NCBI GenBank assembly: GCA_035652815.1 | Contig: DASRDB010000019.1 | Location: forward strand, 558,001 to 622,000 | DNA from: DASRDB01 sp035652815 | GTDB taxonomy: Bacteria > Chloroflexota > Ktedonobacteria > Ktedonobacterales > Ktedonobacteraceae | Direction: 5' to 3' | Length of the DNA stretch: 64,000 bases | Part shown: in pieces, positions 51,672 to 60,953 of the stretch | Numbering within the stretch: the first letter of the stretch is position 1 | Layout of the letters: each line of letters begins with the position of its first letter | The notes under the pieces: model-generated | Seen by the model: only the letters and a program-made list of their open reading frames with translations | The model's database searches: none | What the model was told of the DNA's origin: nothing | Made by a program: the position numbers and the translations under genes

Positions 51672-52664
51672 TTAGCTCCTCCCCTGCCGCACACGTGGAT
51701 CAAGGAATGTATAGACAAGTTCGGACAGGAAGTTGGCGATGAGAACTGCCAGCGCGATTACCAGGAAACAGCCCTCAACCAGTGCGTAGTCATTCCCCTG
51801 CACGCCTTTGTATAAGGCAAAGCCGATGCCTGGATAGTTGAAGACGATTTCGGTGAGCAGGGAACCGCTTACGACCAGGCCCAGCGAGATGGAGAAGCTG
51901 GTAATACTGGGCAAAATCGCGTTGCGGGCGGCGTAGGTAAACATCACTTGTCTTTCTGGAAGTCCTTTGGCCTGTGCCATCAATACGTAGTCCTCGGAAA
52001 GGGTGGTAATCATCGTGTTGCGCATGGTCAAGACCCAGCCAGCCAGCGAGCCGAGAACCAGTGTCGTAATGGGCAGGATAGCGTGCTGAGCTACACTGCT
52101 GATGAAGTCCATGTTCCAGCCAGGGGTGACGTTAAAGACATCGTAGCCGCTATCGGTCGGGAACCAGCTCAAATTGACGCCGAATATATAGACCAGCCCC
52201 AGGGCCATCCAGAAATAGGGAACGGCAGAGATAAATGTCAGGATCGGCGGTACTGCCGTATCGTACCAGGAACCGCGTCTCCAGCCAATGAGCATGCCGA
52301 TCAATGTGCCAATGACAAAGCTCAGCAGCAGAGAGACGCCCACCAGACCAATTGTCCAGGGTAGACTCTGGCGCAGGATGTCGGCCACAGTAGTAGGAAA
52401 CTGCGAGGTGGCGATGCCTAGCTGTCCATGCAGCAGGCCATTTAAATAGTCTAAGTACTGTCTCCAGATCGGCACATTCGGGTTCACGCCAAATTCGGTG
52501 CGTATAGCGTCGATTTGTGCGCGTGTGATCTGTTGCGTTTGAAGTTTGGCGATGTAGGCTTCGGCTGGATCGCCCGGCATCAGGCGTGGAATGATGAAGT
52601 TGAAAGTCACTGCGGCCCACAATGCTACCAGGTAGAAGCCTGCACGCCTCACAAGATGACGCAT
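51672..52664 (-). CDS. ABC transporter permease, DppB/OppB type
   Basis: A 330-residue permease: an N-terminal helix followed by IIPRLMPGDPAEA, a periplasmic region, five helices and the EAA loop DYVLMAQAKGLPERQVMFTY. It forms the channel with the DppC-type protein. The insert SWFPTDSGYDVFNVTPGW in the extracytoplasmic loop is of the type seen in sugar-transporting members (inference). Confidence 0.9.
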   Translation of the reverse strand: MRHLVRRAGFYLVALWAAVTFNFIIPRLMPGDPAEAYIAKLQTQQITRAQIDAIRTEFGVNPNVPIWRQYLDYLNGLLHGQLGIATSQFPTTVADILRQSLPWTIGLVGVSLLLSFVIGTLIGMLIGWRRGSWYDTAVPPILTFISAVPYFWMALGLVYIFGVNLSWFPTDSGYDVFNVTPGWNMDFISSVAQHAILPITTLVLGSLAGWVLTMRNTMITTLSEDYVLMAQAKGLPERQVMFTYAARNAILPSITSFSISLGLVVSGSLLTEIVFNYPGIGFALYKGVQGNDYALVEGCFLVIALAVLIANFLSELVYTFLDPRVRQGRS

Positions 52665-52761
52665 GTCGAGAGTCTCCTTTGATATCTATAAAGAAGGCGT
52701 TCCGCCAGGTACATACCAGGGCGACCTTTTAGGAAGCCTGTGCAGGAGTAAGGGTCTTCCG

Positions 52762-52794
52762 TTTCCCGCTCTCCTTTACCGGGAGAGCGGGAAA
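52762..52794. other. stem-loop between binding protein and permease genes
   Basis: TTTCCCGCTCTCC (52762-52774) and GGAGAGCGGGAAA (52782-52794) form a 13-bp stem with a 7-nt loop in the 157-nt gap. Such stems often stabilise the upstream binding-protein mRNA and cut down reading into the permeases. Confidence 0.6.
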
Positions 52795-52821
52795 GGTGTG
52801 GAAGGACGCACTACGAAACGA

Positions 52822-54546
52822 CTAGGACGCTGGTGTCAGATGGAGAATGACGTTTGCTGCATCTGGCATGTTGTACGGCGCTCCCGAGTCATATGGATTG
52901 TTGGCATCGGGCCAGCCGGTCCAGTTCCTGGTCGTGTATTCATCCCAATAGACGTTGACGGTCAAGGGAAGGACGGGCAACTGGCTGACCATGATGTCCT
53001 CGATGCCAGCGATAGCCTGCTTTTGCGCGTTGATATCGCTGGTTGACTCGTACTGCGTGAGGAGCTGGTCAGTCTTTGCTGAGTAGCCATTGCTGGTGCT
53101 TGCATCCCAGCGCTCGAAGTTGGTGCCGACGACCGACTTGCCAGGGGGGGCCGAATTAGCGCTGCTCAGTAACGCCTGGTAGGCGTAGTACGGGGTGGGG
53201 CCGCTGTTCGTCCAGCTAATGGCGGCGTCATAGTTGCCGCTGGTGATAGCTGTATAGTAGGGGGTATAGCCGCTCTCCGAGTTGATCGAGGCTTTGATAC
53301 CGGCGGCGTTCAGGTCGTTGACGATGAACTGCACATCCTGATCCCAGTCGCTCCAGCCATTGACCACGTCAACGGTCATCGAGAAGAGCTTGCCGCTGGC
53401 ATCGTGATAGAAACCATCGCTGCCCTTCTTAAAGCCCGCCTGCTCCAGGTAACTGCCCGCCTGGCTGACGCTGTACGGGAAGGACATGTTCTGATACTGC
53501 GGAGAGATCCAGTCATTGAGCGTCGGTACAATAATGCCCGTCGGATTGGCGACTTTGGCATACTGCGCCACGCCCTGTGGGAGCTGATTGCGGTTGATGG
53601 CCGCGTTGATCGCTTTACGAACCAGCAGGTTGTTGAAGGGGGCTTTTTGCAGGTTCAGGTAAAGCATGACGGTGTTGCTGGCTGCGAACCAGGTATGGTT
53701 GTGCTGTGGGTCTTTCGCTGAGTACAGGGAGTCGTAGTCGGGGTTCCAGCCCGTACCCATCCAGTCAAGCTGTCCCTGGATCATATCGGTGATGGCGGTA
53801 GTGTTGTCCTTGATTGAAGGAACCAGAACGGTTTGCACCTTTGGCCTGGTGCCCCAGTAGTTGGGGTTGGCATCATACCGGAGCAGGTCTGTGCTGAAGC
53901 TGGTGAGCTTAAAGGGGCCTGTGCCAACGGGGTTTTTGTCATTGGCGAACTTCGCCGGGTCGCCGCTGATTGTTGACCAGATGTGCTGCGGTACGATGTA
54001 AATCTGGTCGCCGACGCGGAAGAGGGCGGTACTGTCAGGATGCTGAAGGGTAAAAACCACTGTACTGGAATCGGGCGCATCAACACTCTTCAGCAATGCC
54101 CATACCGAGGTCTGGTCGAGGGCTGGATTTGACTTCATCAGATCGAAGGTAAACTTGACGTCAGCACTGGTGAAGTCCTGCCCGTCGTTCCATTTCACGC
54201 CTGAGCGTAGGTGGAAGGTCAACTGCGTCAGATTGTTGCCGTATTGGAAGCTGGAGGCCAGCCAGGGGGAAGACTGACCATTGTAGAGATTGGTAAAGTA
54301 GAGGGGTTCGTAGAGGAGACCCTGCGCGCCAAAATCCCCTCCCTGGTTGGTGTTAAAGAACGGGTTAAAGAAATCGGGATTGGGTTGTCCGGGAGCCGAC
54401 AACACGCGTAGCGTGGTGGTATGGCTGGTCGGGGTGTTGTTGTTGTTGCCGGGACCGCTTCCGCAGGCGGCCAACATCATGCACAGTGCAACCAGTAGCG
54501 AGAAGACCGCTACCGGCAGGCGGAGCCGGTGTGGAGAATGTACCAC
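52822..54546 (-). CDS. solute-binding lipoprotein of the Dpp/Opp family
   Basis: A 574-residue binding protein (SBP_bac_5). A GTG start after TAGGAGG is followed by a signal peptide with lipobox LAAC at C28, then a Asn-rich spacer and the mature domain (VKWNDGQDFTSADVKFTFDL, NPVGTGPFKLTSF, RKAINAAINRNQL). It is anchored outside the cell. The family includes both peptide- and oligosaccharide-binding proteins; the GH1 gene and LacI regulator in the same locus point to a beta-glucoside such as cellobiose. That is inference; a peptide ligand is the alternative. Confidence 0.9.
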   Translation of the reverse strand: MVHSPHRLRLPVAVFSLLVALCMMLAACGSGPGNNNNTPTSHTTTLRVLSAPGQPNPDFFNPFFNTNQGGDFGAQGLLYEPLYFTNLYNGQSSPWLASSFQYGNNLTQLTFHLRSGVKWNDGQDFTSADVKFTFDLMKSNPALDQTSVWALLKSVDAPDSSTVVFTLQHPDSTALFRVGDQIYIVPQHIWSTISGDPAKFANDKNPVGTGPFKLTSFSTDLLRYDANPNYWGTRPKVQTVLVPSIKDNTTAITDMIQGQLDWMGTGWNPDYDSLYSAKDPQHNHTWFAASNTVMLYLNLQKAPFNNLLVRKAINAAINRNQLPQGVAQYAKVANPTGIIVPTLNDWISPQYQNMSFPYSVSQAGSYLEQAGFKKGSDGFYHDASGKLFSMTVDVVNGWSDWDQDVQFIVNDLNAAGIKASINSESGYTPYYTAITSGNYDAAISWTNSGPTPYYAYQALLSSANSAPPGKSVVGTNFERWDASTSNGYSAKTDQLLTQYESTSDINAQKQAIAGIEDIMVSQLPVLPLTVNVYWDEYTTRNWTGWPDANNPYDSGAPYNMPDAANVILHLTPAS

Positions 54547-54673
54547 GTTTTACCTCCTAACACTGGAACAATGAATCACGCGACGATTCATACATCTCAA
54601 AAGGCTACAGCCTCTGAGTGCCAAAAAATTACAAAGGGACAACCAGACAACGGTACAAGGCGACTTCGCATTG

Positions 54674-54695
54674 TTTGAAAACCGTTGTTTTCAAA
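54674..54695. promoter_or_regulatory. palindrome upstream of the binding-protein gene
   Basis: TTTGAAAAC-CGTT-GTTTTCAAA is a perfect 9-bp inverted repeat about 130 bp before the GTG of the transporter operon. It is a candidate site for the LacI-type regulator encoded next door. Its centre is not the CG step most LacI sites have, so this is tentative. Confidence 0.4.
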
Positions 54696-54806
54696 AACAG
54701 TCAGGGACGCACTACTTGTTTGGAGTTCGCGGATGTAACTTTCAGCGAACGCCCGGCTGGGTCAAAAGAGAACGCAAATAATGCAAGGGTCTGCACTCAC
54801 CCCTTT

Positions 54807-56282
54807 CTACAGAATGGTGGCGCGTTGAGATGCGCCACAGGATGCGCGCACAATGAGATTGGTTGGCATTTTGATGCGAAAGGTGTCAGGGATGACTGGC
54901 GAAGTTATCGCTGCAATGTGACCATTGGAGTTGAGATTGTTCGCTGCGCGAGGTGCTTCCAGTAGAGCCAGAAGCAGTTTCGTCGCCTGACAACCCATTT
55001 CGTAGAATGGCTGGCGGACGGTCGTAAGCGCGGGTTGCATATGAGCAGATGAGGGGTTATCATCGAAGCCGACGACTGCGATGTCTTCTGGCACATGCAG
55101 CCCGCGCTGCTCCGCCGCAGCAATGGCACCATAGGCCATATAATCGCTACCCGCGAAGATAGCGGTTGGCCGTTGTTTGGCAGGCAGATCAAAGAAAGCA
55201 TTCGCGCACATACGCCCGGTGAGGGGCATAAAATCGCCTTCGCGAACCAGGGCGGGGTCAAGGGGGATGCCCGCCTCGTTCAGCGCATCGCAGTACCCTT
55301 GATAGCGGTCATGCGATACCTGGTACTTGAGGGGACCCTGGATATGAGCGATACGGCGATGGCCCAGGCGAATCAGGTGGCGAGTAGCTTCGTAAGCCCC
55401 CATGCGGTTATCGACACTGAGCCAGGGCGTGCCCTCTGGAGGAATGCCCTGGTCGTCGATAAGAACAACCGGAAACTTGGGGGAATGAAGTTTTGCCAGG
55501 TGCTTTGCTGTAGGACCAGGGAAAACCGCGAGAAGTCCTGTCGCCAGCCGGGTTCTTACAATCCGGTCAATGACATCGCTGTGATCCTTCTCGTGATGGA
55601 CATCAGGGATGCTATACAGGATGAGTTCATACGAAGTCTTTTCTACGATTTCGCCGATGCCGCGCATCAATTCTGGAATGAGAGGCCATGTGAGAGAGGG
55701 CACCAGTACCCCGAGAAGGCGGCTGCGCTTGCCTGTCAGACCGGAAGCGGCAATGTTGGGCACAAAGCCCTGCTCTTCCATAATGCGCAGGATGCGCTCC
55801 CGAGTTGCCGGGTCCACATCAGGTTTCTGATTCAGCACCCGCGAGACGGTTGCTGTAGAAACGCCAGCCAGGCGGGCGATATTTGTGGTATGAGCATCAA
55901 CAAAAATCTGACGAACACGCGCATAGCTAGGTGGATTCCATCCCTGCTCTTTCGCAATCTCTGTTACCTGACGGTGAATAGTGGCGACAGGAAGCAGAGG
56001 AGTTTGTAAGGCCAGCTTTTTTACCAACGCAATGGCATCTGGCGACAAACGACGTGACGTCCCTTTATCGGAACGTCCTGCATCTGCCAGACCGACGATG
56101 CCCTTTTCACGATATCGTTTGACCCATCTCTGAATGGTACTGACAGGAACGTCATGAGTACGTGCTATCTGGGCCTGGGAGACACCATCTTCCACCACAG
56201 GACGAATGATCTTAAAGCGAGTATATGCTTGTACTCGCTGCCCTTCAGACAGGTCCGTGAGTGAAACTGATGGTTCAGCCAT
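54807..56282 (-). CDS. LacI-family regulator fused to a transposase-type DNA-binding domain
   Basis: A 491-residue protein. Residues about 14-127 match the N-terminal HTH region of Mu-type transposases (AQIARTHDVPVSTIQRWVKR, RRLSPDAIALVKKLALQTPL, TIHRQVTEIAKEQGWNPPSY). A LacI HTH follows at about 131-182 (TNIARLAGVSTATVSRVLNQ), then the periplasmic-binding-protein-like sensor (LLGVLVPSLTWPLIPELMRG, IAVVGFDDNPSSAHMQPALT) to the end. A normal LacI protein is about 340 residues. Two DNA-binding parts in one chain are unusual, and the promoter lies in repeats that look like transposon ends. It faces the transporter and glycosidase genes and probably controls them. Confidence 0.88.
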   Translation of the reverse strand: MAEPSVSLTDLSEGQRVQAYTRFKIIRPVVEDGVSQAQIARTHDVPVSTIQRWVKRYREKGIVGLADAGRSDKGTSRRLSPDAIALVKKLALQTPLLPVATIHRQVTEIAKEQGWNPPSYARVRQIFVDAHTTNIARLAGVSTATVSRVLNQKPDVDPATRERILRIMEEQGFVPNIAASGLTGKRSRLLGVLVPSLTWPLIPELMRGIGEIVEKTSYELILYSIPDVHHEKDHSDVIDRIVRTRLATGLLAVFPGPTAKHLAKLHSPKFPVVLIDDQGIPPEGTPWLSVDNRMGAYEATRHLIRLGHRRIAHIQGPLKYQVSHDRYQGYCDALNEAGIPLDPALVREGDFMPLTGRMCANAFFDLPAKQRPTAIFAGSDYMAYGAIAAAEQRGLHVPEDIAVVGFDDNPSSAHMQPALTTVRQPFYEMGCQATKLLLALLEAPRAANNLNSNGHIAAITSPVIPDTFRIKMPTNLIVRASCGASQRATIL

Positions 56283-56317
56283 GATAGGTCATCTCCCATT
56301 TCGTACTCTTGAGAAAG

Positions 56318-56347
56318 AGTATAATAGATCACCCACTTAATTGTCAA
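56318..56347 (-). promoter_or_regulatory. promoter of the LacI-fusion gene
   Basis: On the minus strand TTGACA (56347-56342) and TATACT (56323-56318) are 18 bp apart. The -35 is the inner end of repeat copy 1 (56327-56347), and the spacer is the rest of that copy, so a protein bound to the repeat would block the promoter. The start codon lies about 36 nt from the -10. Confidence 0.75.
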
Positions 56348-56399
56348 GATTACATAATTAAGTGGGTGATGTAATAATTTGACAATTAAATGGGTGATC
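56327..56399. repeat. 21-bp inverted repeats with a third copy between (transposon-end-like)
   Basis: The segments 56327-56347 and 56379-56399 are inverted repeats of 21 bp with one mismatch (core TTGACAATTAAGTGGGTGAT). A 15-bp copy, AATTAAGTGGGTGAT, lies between at 56356-56370. They resemble transposon terminal repeats with several transposase sites. The protein encoded next to them has a transposase-type DNA-binding domain, so these may be its operators. Confidence 0.8.
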
Positions 56400-56432
56400 C
56401 AAATTTATGAGATGGTTCCTATTAAAGCGCCC

Positions 56433-57953
56433 TTAGTATCCAGTCGGCTCCAGTTTATGCCAGCTAAGCTTTGGCGAATCCCAGAAGCTGCCGCCGTAAG
56501 CGCGAGAGCCGTCGCCCCAATATTGGTAAGCACCAATATCCACATTGTAGACCTGACCCGTCCACGGATCGTACATATCTTGTGTCCCACGAATGGCATT
56601 GCCAACTGCATAATTGACGCGATCAAACTCTGCGTTACGCTGCAATTGGCCCTGTACCATGTCCTGTGCGATATCCATTTGAACATGCTGCGCATTATTT
56701 AGAGCCGCGAGATAATCTTGTTGTGATTGGAAGAAACGCTGTTGCGCTTGTGTCAGCGCCTGTTTCCCGCGCATCTGCTCTGCCCGCGTGAGACGTGGAT
56801 CAACTTTGATAGAATCGGCGATTCCCTGTAAGATGGGTTCTATCTCTTCAAACTGCTCGGCGGGTGCGTTCATTTTCGCGCCAAACAGAACCATCCAGTT
56901 TCCGAGGCCACGATAGCGTGTGAGCTTTACGAAGGTTTTGTTGCGATAGAGGCGGCCATTGTTGATGTAGGTGTATTGCAGCGAGGCGGCATCGTAACTG
57001 GTAGTTGCTGTGTGTTCTCCAATCAGCATCGCTTCTGCCTGCATTTTCTGGGTAAGGTCGGGGCGGGCTACGATTTGCTCGACCCGCATGTTACGCAGGC
57101 GCGGCTGTAGTTGGGGAACCACGAAGCGTTTGATATATTCAACGGCAGGCATGAAAGCCAGAAAACGTGCAGGTCCAAACATCAGCATTGGGTTTTCCGT
57201 GAACTGTTGATACTGGCCGGATACTTCGACGCTGTTAAACCCCGTTGGATCGGTGGCCTTCATTTCACCGATTGGCGTACCCTGGTGATCGCGTTGCATG
57301 ATTGCCTGCACCCGCCAACCCTGTGGAGCAAAGCCGGTAAATGCGCTCTGATTGGCTTCCACGAAACGTTCGCGGGGAAGCGGCTTTTCTGGTCGATACG
57401 AGGCGAGGATGTATTCCAGTGTCGGCGCGAGCTGCTTAATGAGACGGGTAGGAGCCTGGTAGCCACTGAAAAAGGCCTTTGCCCCATGCACTTCCACACA
57501 AAAGAGTCCTTCGATAGGGGTGTTATTAAATATCCCCTCGATACGCATAATCACGCGCTCTTGCGTGCTGTTGGGCGCTTTGTATGCATTCATCTGAGGC
57601 GCAACTTTGCGTAACAGGGCTACCACTTGTCTTGCCAGCGTTTCTGCCGGAACCGGGTTCTGTAACTGCAATGGTCGCAGGCTGGCACAGGTCAATGCTT
57701 CTGCGTCCTGACAAACCAGTATGGCCCCTTCCTGCATGCGCACTTCCCACGAGGCAGGTTTTTCGAGCTTGAATCCATACCAGGGGTTTTTGTATGTTTG
57801 CCAGTCGCCTGCTGGCGCGATTGATTGCGCTGGCTTATCTGCTTCCTTGCTTTGCTGCTTCGAAGCAGGTTGTTGCGTTAGCTTTGCTCCACATGCGCTA
57901 CAAAAGCGATCGGAAGCATCAACTTCATGATGACAGGCAGGACATTGGGCCAT
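56433..57953 (-). CDS. zinc-ribbon protein of unknown function
   Basis: A 506-residue protein. The N-terminal zinc ribbon has C4, C7, C18 and C21 (MAQCPACHHEVDASDRFCSA). After a Gln/Lys linker comes WQTYKNPWYGFKLEKPASWE, which resembles the PsbP-like/DUF1795 start, then a second, similar half (GFAPQGWRVQAIMQRDH) and a long helical C-terminus ending in GQVYNVDIGAYQYWGDGS. No enzyme motif is seen. The gene stands alone, divergent from the histidine kinase. Confidence 0.7.
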   Translation of the reverse strand: MAQCPACHHEVDASDRFCSACGAKLTQQPASKQQSKEADKPAQSIAPAGDWQTYKNPWYGFKLEKPASWEVRMQEGAILVCQDAEALTCASLRPLQLQNPVPAETLARQVVALLRKVAPQMNAYKAPNSTQERVIMRIEGIFNNTPIEGLFCVEVHGAKAFFSGYQAPTRLIKQLAPTLEYILASYRPEKPLPRERFVEANQSAFTGFAPQGWRVQAIMQRDHQGTPIGEMKATDPTGFNSVEVSGQYQQFTENPMLMFGPARFLAFMPAVEYIKRFVVPQLQPRLRNMRVEQIVARPDLTQKMQAEAMLIGEHTATTSYDAASLQYTYINNGRLYRNKTFVKLTRYRGLGNWMVLFGAKMNAPAEQFEEIEPILQGIADSIKVDPRLTRAEQMRGKQALTQAQQRFFQSQQDYLAALNNAQHVQMDIAQDMVQGQLQRNAEFDRVNYAVGNAIRGTQDMYDPWTGQVYNVDIGAYQYWGDGSRAYGGSFWDSPKLSWHKLEPTGY

Positions 57954-58094
57954 GACTTGTACTCTCCTTTCAGGACTCTGCTGTGTTTCTCAAGCAGAGT
58001 ATAAACCAGAAGGAGAGAAAAATATATGAGCAAAACTACATTTTTTACGTGTGGTGGAATGCTTAACATGCTTATCTTAGGGAGATAGTCGAGG

Positions 58095-58103
58095 TGATAT
58101 AAT
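58095..58103 (+). promoter_or_regulatory. extended -10 promoter of the histidine kinase operon
   Basis: TGATATAAT is a consensus TGN-TATAAT extended -10. No good -35 is seen 17 bp upstream, which such promoters often lack. The leader to ATG 58173 is about 60 nt. Confidence 0.6.
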
Positions 58104-58172
58104 GTACGCAAATTGTTAAGCAGGTGCATTGTCTGCTTCAATTATTTTGCTTTACATTCAGGAGGTCGAGCC

Positions 58173-60953
58173 ATGTTTCGGAGCGTGCGTCGATCTCTGT
58201 TGTACCAACTACTGAGCCTCTATTTGCTGTTTGTGCTGCTGGTCTTGCTCGGTGGGCTTGGTGTCAATGCCGCAATTGAGCAGCAATTACAAACAGGCGT
58301 GCAGTTATCGGATCAGGCGCTCGCCCGCGAGATCGCGGTTGAGACCAGCCTGCGCCTGACTGATGCTGAGAACGCGGTGATTCAGCTTGGCACGCTTGCC
58401 AGCAGGGCGAAAACTTCTGCCGAACTCGAGACGATCTTTCAAACCTTTCAGCAGACTCACAGCAACGATGTAGAATATGCCTACTGGCTTGATCAATTCG
58501 GTGGGGTGTTGTATTCCTACCCCTCTGGAAGTCTTGTACAAGGGGCAGAATTCTCCCCAACCAGTGTAGTCGAGCAGGCTCGCATTGAGCAGAAACACAA
58601 CCCCAGAACTCCAAAGCCAGTTCTTGAGGTAGGTATAGCTTCTGAATCCAATCCTATCACGCCTGGGGTAATTATTGCTCAGCCAGTCAGCGATGAAAGC
58701 GGTAAACCGGTTGGTATTGTGGCAGTTAACCTTTCTCTCATTGATCTCAGCGACCCGGTAACGAGTGTAGTGCAGGCGCAGAAAAAACAAGGACGAATAC
58801 TGGATATCAGCGTCATCGATACTCAGGGGCTACTGGTTGCCTCTCCTGAAATACAGCAGAAATTTCTCTGGAATGTCCTCAATGAGTTGCCGGGCGCTTC
58901 ACAGGCTTTGCATGGACAACCTACTTCATTGATCGCAGCAGACTCTAATGGAGAGGAGTGGCTATATAGCGCGGTCCCTGTGCCTGTCGTTGGCTGGGCT
59001 GTAGTTGTGCAACGGCCTGTGAGCGAAGCTCTGGCAGTTGTCAATCAATTTCACCTCTGGCTGCTGGCTGCCGCGTTGCTGTTTGCGCTTGGTGGTCTGT
59101 TTTTCTGGCTGTTGCTACTTGTGCGCGTAATTCGCCCACTGCATACGCTTGCGGTTGAGCATCAGACCTTACCGACATCCGAAGAGGCCATTCCGATACA
59201 TGCCACCGTACTTGCTGAGCGAGAGGATGAAATGGGAGACCTTGCTCGCTCTCTTGTACGTTTGGAACGCGATGGTGTGCAAAAGCTGGGCGAGCTGCGC
59301 ACGCTGCTCGAAACCTCGAACGCGGTGGTGACGTCGCTCGATCCCTACACGGTGGTAGGAAAGATCATTCGCGAGGCGCGGCGGCTGGTCGATGTGCAGG
59401 CTGCCGCCGTGTTGATTCCCGATGAGCGGGGAGTGCTGCGCGTGCTTGTCAGCGATGGGCATAGCGAGCGCTATGTGCGGGAACTCTCTTTATCTCCTGA
59501 AAATGTCAGTTCTTCGGCAGTACGGGCGCTGCGCGATCGTCAGCCGGTACAAAGAATACTGACCGCCGGGCAATCTTCATTCTCGTATACCGAGGGATTC
59601 CGGACCGCCCTTGCTATTCCTATCATCAGTCGTCACGCGGGAGAAGTGGTGCTGCTGGTGCATCGTATCGAGCCGCGCTTGTTCGAGCAGAACGAGATCG
59701 ATTTGCTGTTGACCTTTGCCAATTACGCAACATTGGCCTGGGAACACGCGGTCCTCTATGAGCGGAGCGATGAGCGCTTGCGCGAAGTAGCGAAAGAGAA
59801 TGAACTGCTTTATCGACAGGCATCTGAAGAAAAGCAGACCTTAGAGGCTATTATGGGCAGCATGAGCGATGGGCTGGTGCTGACTGGCATCGATGGCATC
59901 GTCTTGTATGCCAATCCGGGCGCGTGTTCTATCGTCGGCCTATCGAACGAGGCTCTGGAACGTCGCCCAATTTCGGTCCTCAGCGAGGCGTTATGTGCTA
60001 GAGCGGTTGAGCCAGAGGAATGCGAACGGATGCTGGCGCGTGTCGAAACATCGAAATTTTCGGATTATGTGCTTGAAGTACGTCAGGAGAAGAGACGACA
60101 GGCTATCCACACGCGAGTGTTTGATGTGAACGATGAAGCCGGTAAACTGATAGGTCGCGGCCTGTTGCTGCGCGATGTGACGCGAGAGCGCGAACTTGAT
60201 GAATTTAAAAGCGCGCTTCTGGCAGCAGTCGGGCATGAATTGCGCACACCGCTCGCGGCGATTAAAGGATATGCCTCGACCTTGCTTCAGGAAGATGTGA
60301 GGTGGCCACTCGCAGACCAACGCCATTTTCTGCAAACGATCAGCAGTGAATCCGACAGGTTGGCGCAACTGGTCAGCAATTTGCTCGATCTTTCGCGCCA
60401 TGAAGCCGGGTTGCTGCTACTCAATCGTTCTCCCGTACAACTTCAGACCCTTGTGTCAAAAACAGTGGAGCGCTTGAAGCACCCGGAGATGACAATAACG
60501 GTACACATTCCCGAAGACCTGCCGCTGGTCGATGTAGATAGCGGGCGTGTCGAAGTAGTGTTGCACAATCTGATAGCTAACGCTTTAGCCTATGGTGAAG
60601 GTGAGATACATATCAGTGCGGAGCGGCGAGAGGAAACGGTAGTTGTCTCAGTCGCGGATAATGGGCCAGGCATAGCCGCCGAAGAGCTGGCTCACATCTT
60701 CGAGCGTTTCTACCGGGCACGTCGAGGCCGCCAACGCTTTGCTGGGGGCACCGGCCTGGGATTGGCTATTTGTAAAGCGTTTATCGAAGCGCATAGAGGC
60801 GCGATCTGGGTAGAAAGCAGCGAGCAGGGAACCACTATTTCATTTTCGCTGCCGCTTGCCCTCACAACGCCGGTGGAGGCAAAGCAACTTTTAGCAGGGG
60901 AAGAGAGCGCATATGACAACGAAGACAAAGCGCATTTTAGTCGCCGAGGATGA
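58173..60953 (+). CDS. sensor histidine kinase (Cache-type sensor, HAMP, GAF, PAS)
   Basis: A 926-residue membrane kinase. In order: helix 1 (about 11-33), a ~250-residue extracytoplasmic Cache-like sensor, helix 2 (about 293-315), HAMP, GAF (about 380-540, DVQAAAVLIPDERGVLRVLV), PAS (about 550-660, MSDGLVLTGIDGIVLYANPG), HisKA with AAVGHELRTPLAAIKGYA (H688) and HATPase_c (NLIANALAYGEG, DNGPGIAAEEL, GTGLGLAICKAF). ATG 58173 follows AGGAGG. It overlaps the response regulator by 41 nt, so the two form a two-component pair; the ligand is unknown. Confidence 0.93.
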   Translation: MFRSVRRSLLYQLLSLYLLFVLLVLLGGLGVNAAIEQQLQTGVQLSDQALAREIAVETSLRLTDAENAVIQLGTLASRAKTSAELETIFQTFQQTHSNDVEYAYWLDQFGGVLYSYPSGSLVQGAEFSPTSVVEQARIEQKHNPRTPKPVLEVGIASESNPITPGVIIAQPVSDESGKPVGIVAVNLSLIDLSDPVTSVVQAQKKQGRILDISVIDTQGLLVASPEIQQKFLWNVLNELPGASQALHGQPTSLIAADSNGEEWLYSAVPVPVVGWAVVVQRPVSEALAVVNQFHLWLLAAALLFALGGLFFWLLLLVRVIRPLHTLAVEHQTLPTSEEAIPIHATVLAEREDEMGDLARSLVRLERDGVQKLGELRTLLETSNAVVTSLDPYTVVGKIIREARRLVDVQAAAVLIPDERGVLRVLVSDGHSERYVRELSLSPENVSSSAVRALRDRQPVQRILTAGQSSFSYTEGFRTALAIPIISRHAGEVVLLVHRIEPRLFEQNEIDLLLTFANYATLAWEHAVLYERSDERLREVAKENELLYRQASEEKQTLEAIMGSMSDGLVLTGIDGIVLYANPGACSIVGLSNEALERRPISVLSEALCARAVEPEECERMLARVETSKFSDYVLEVRQEKRRQAIHTRVFDVNDEAGKLIGRGLLLRDVTRERELDEFKSALLAAVGHELRTPLAAIKGYASTLLQEDVRWPLADQRHFLQTISSESDRLAQLVSNLLDLSRHEAGLLLLNRSPVQLQTLVSKTVERLKHPEMTITVHIPEDLPLVDVDSGRVEVVLHNLIANALAYGEGEIHISAERREETVVVSVADNGPGIAAEELAHIFERFYRARRGRQRFAGGTGLGLAICKAFIEAHRGAIWVESSEQGTTISFSLPLALTTPVEAKQLLAGEESAYDNEDKAHFSRRG

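Noticed and set aside
52804..54722. GGACGCACTAC repeated on both sides of the binding-protein gene (about 52804 and 54704)
   Set aside because: Eleven bases, different surroundings; could be chance. No further copies noticed.
56379..56702. ORF starting in repeat copy 3
   Set aside because: It is antisense to the zinc-ribbon gene and has no family pattern.
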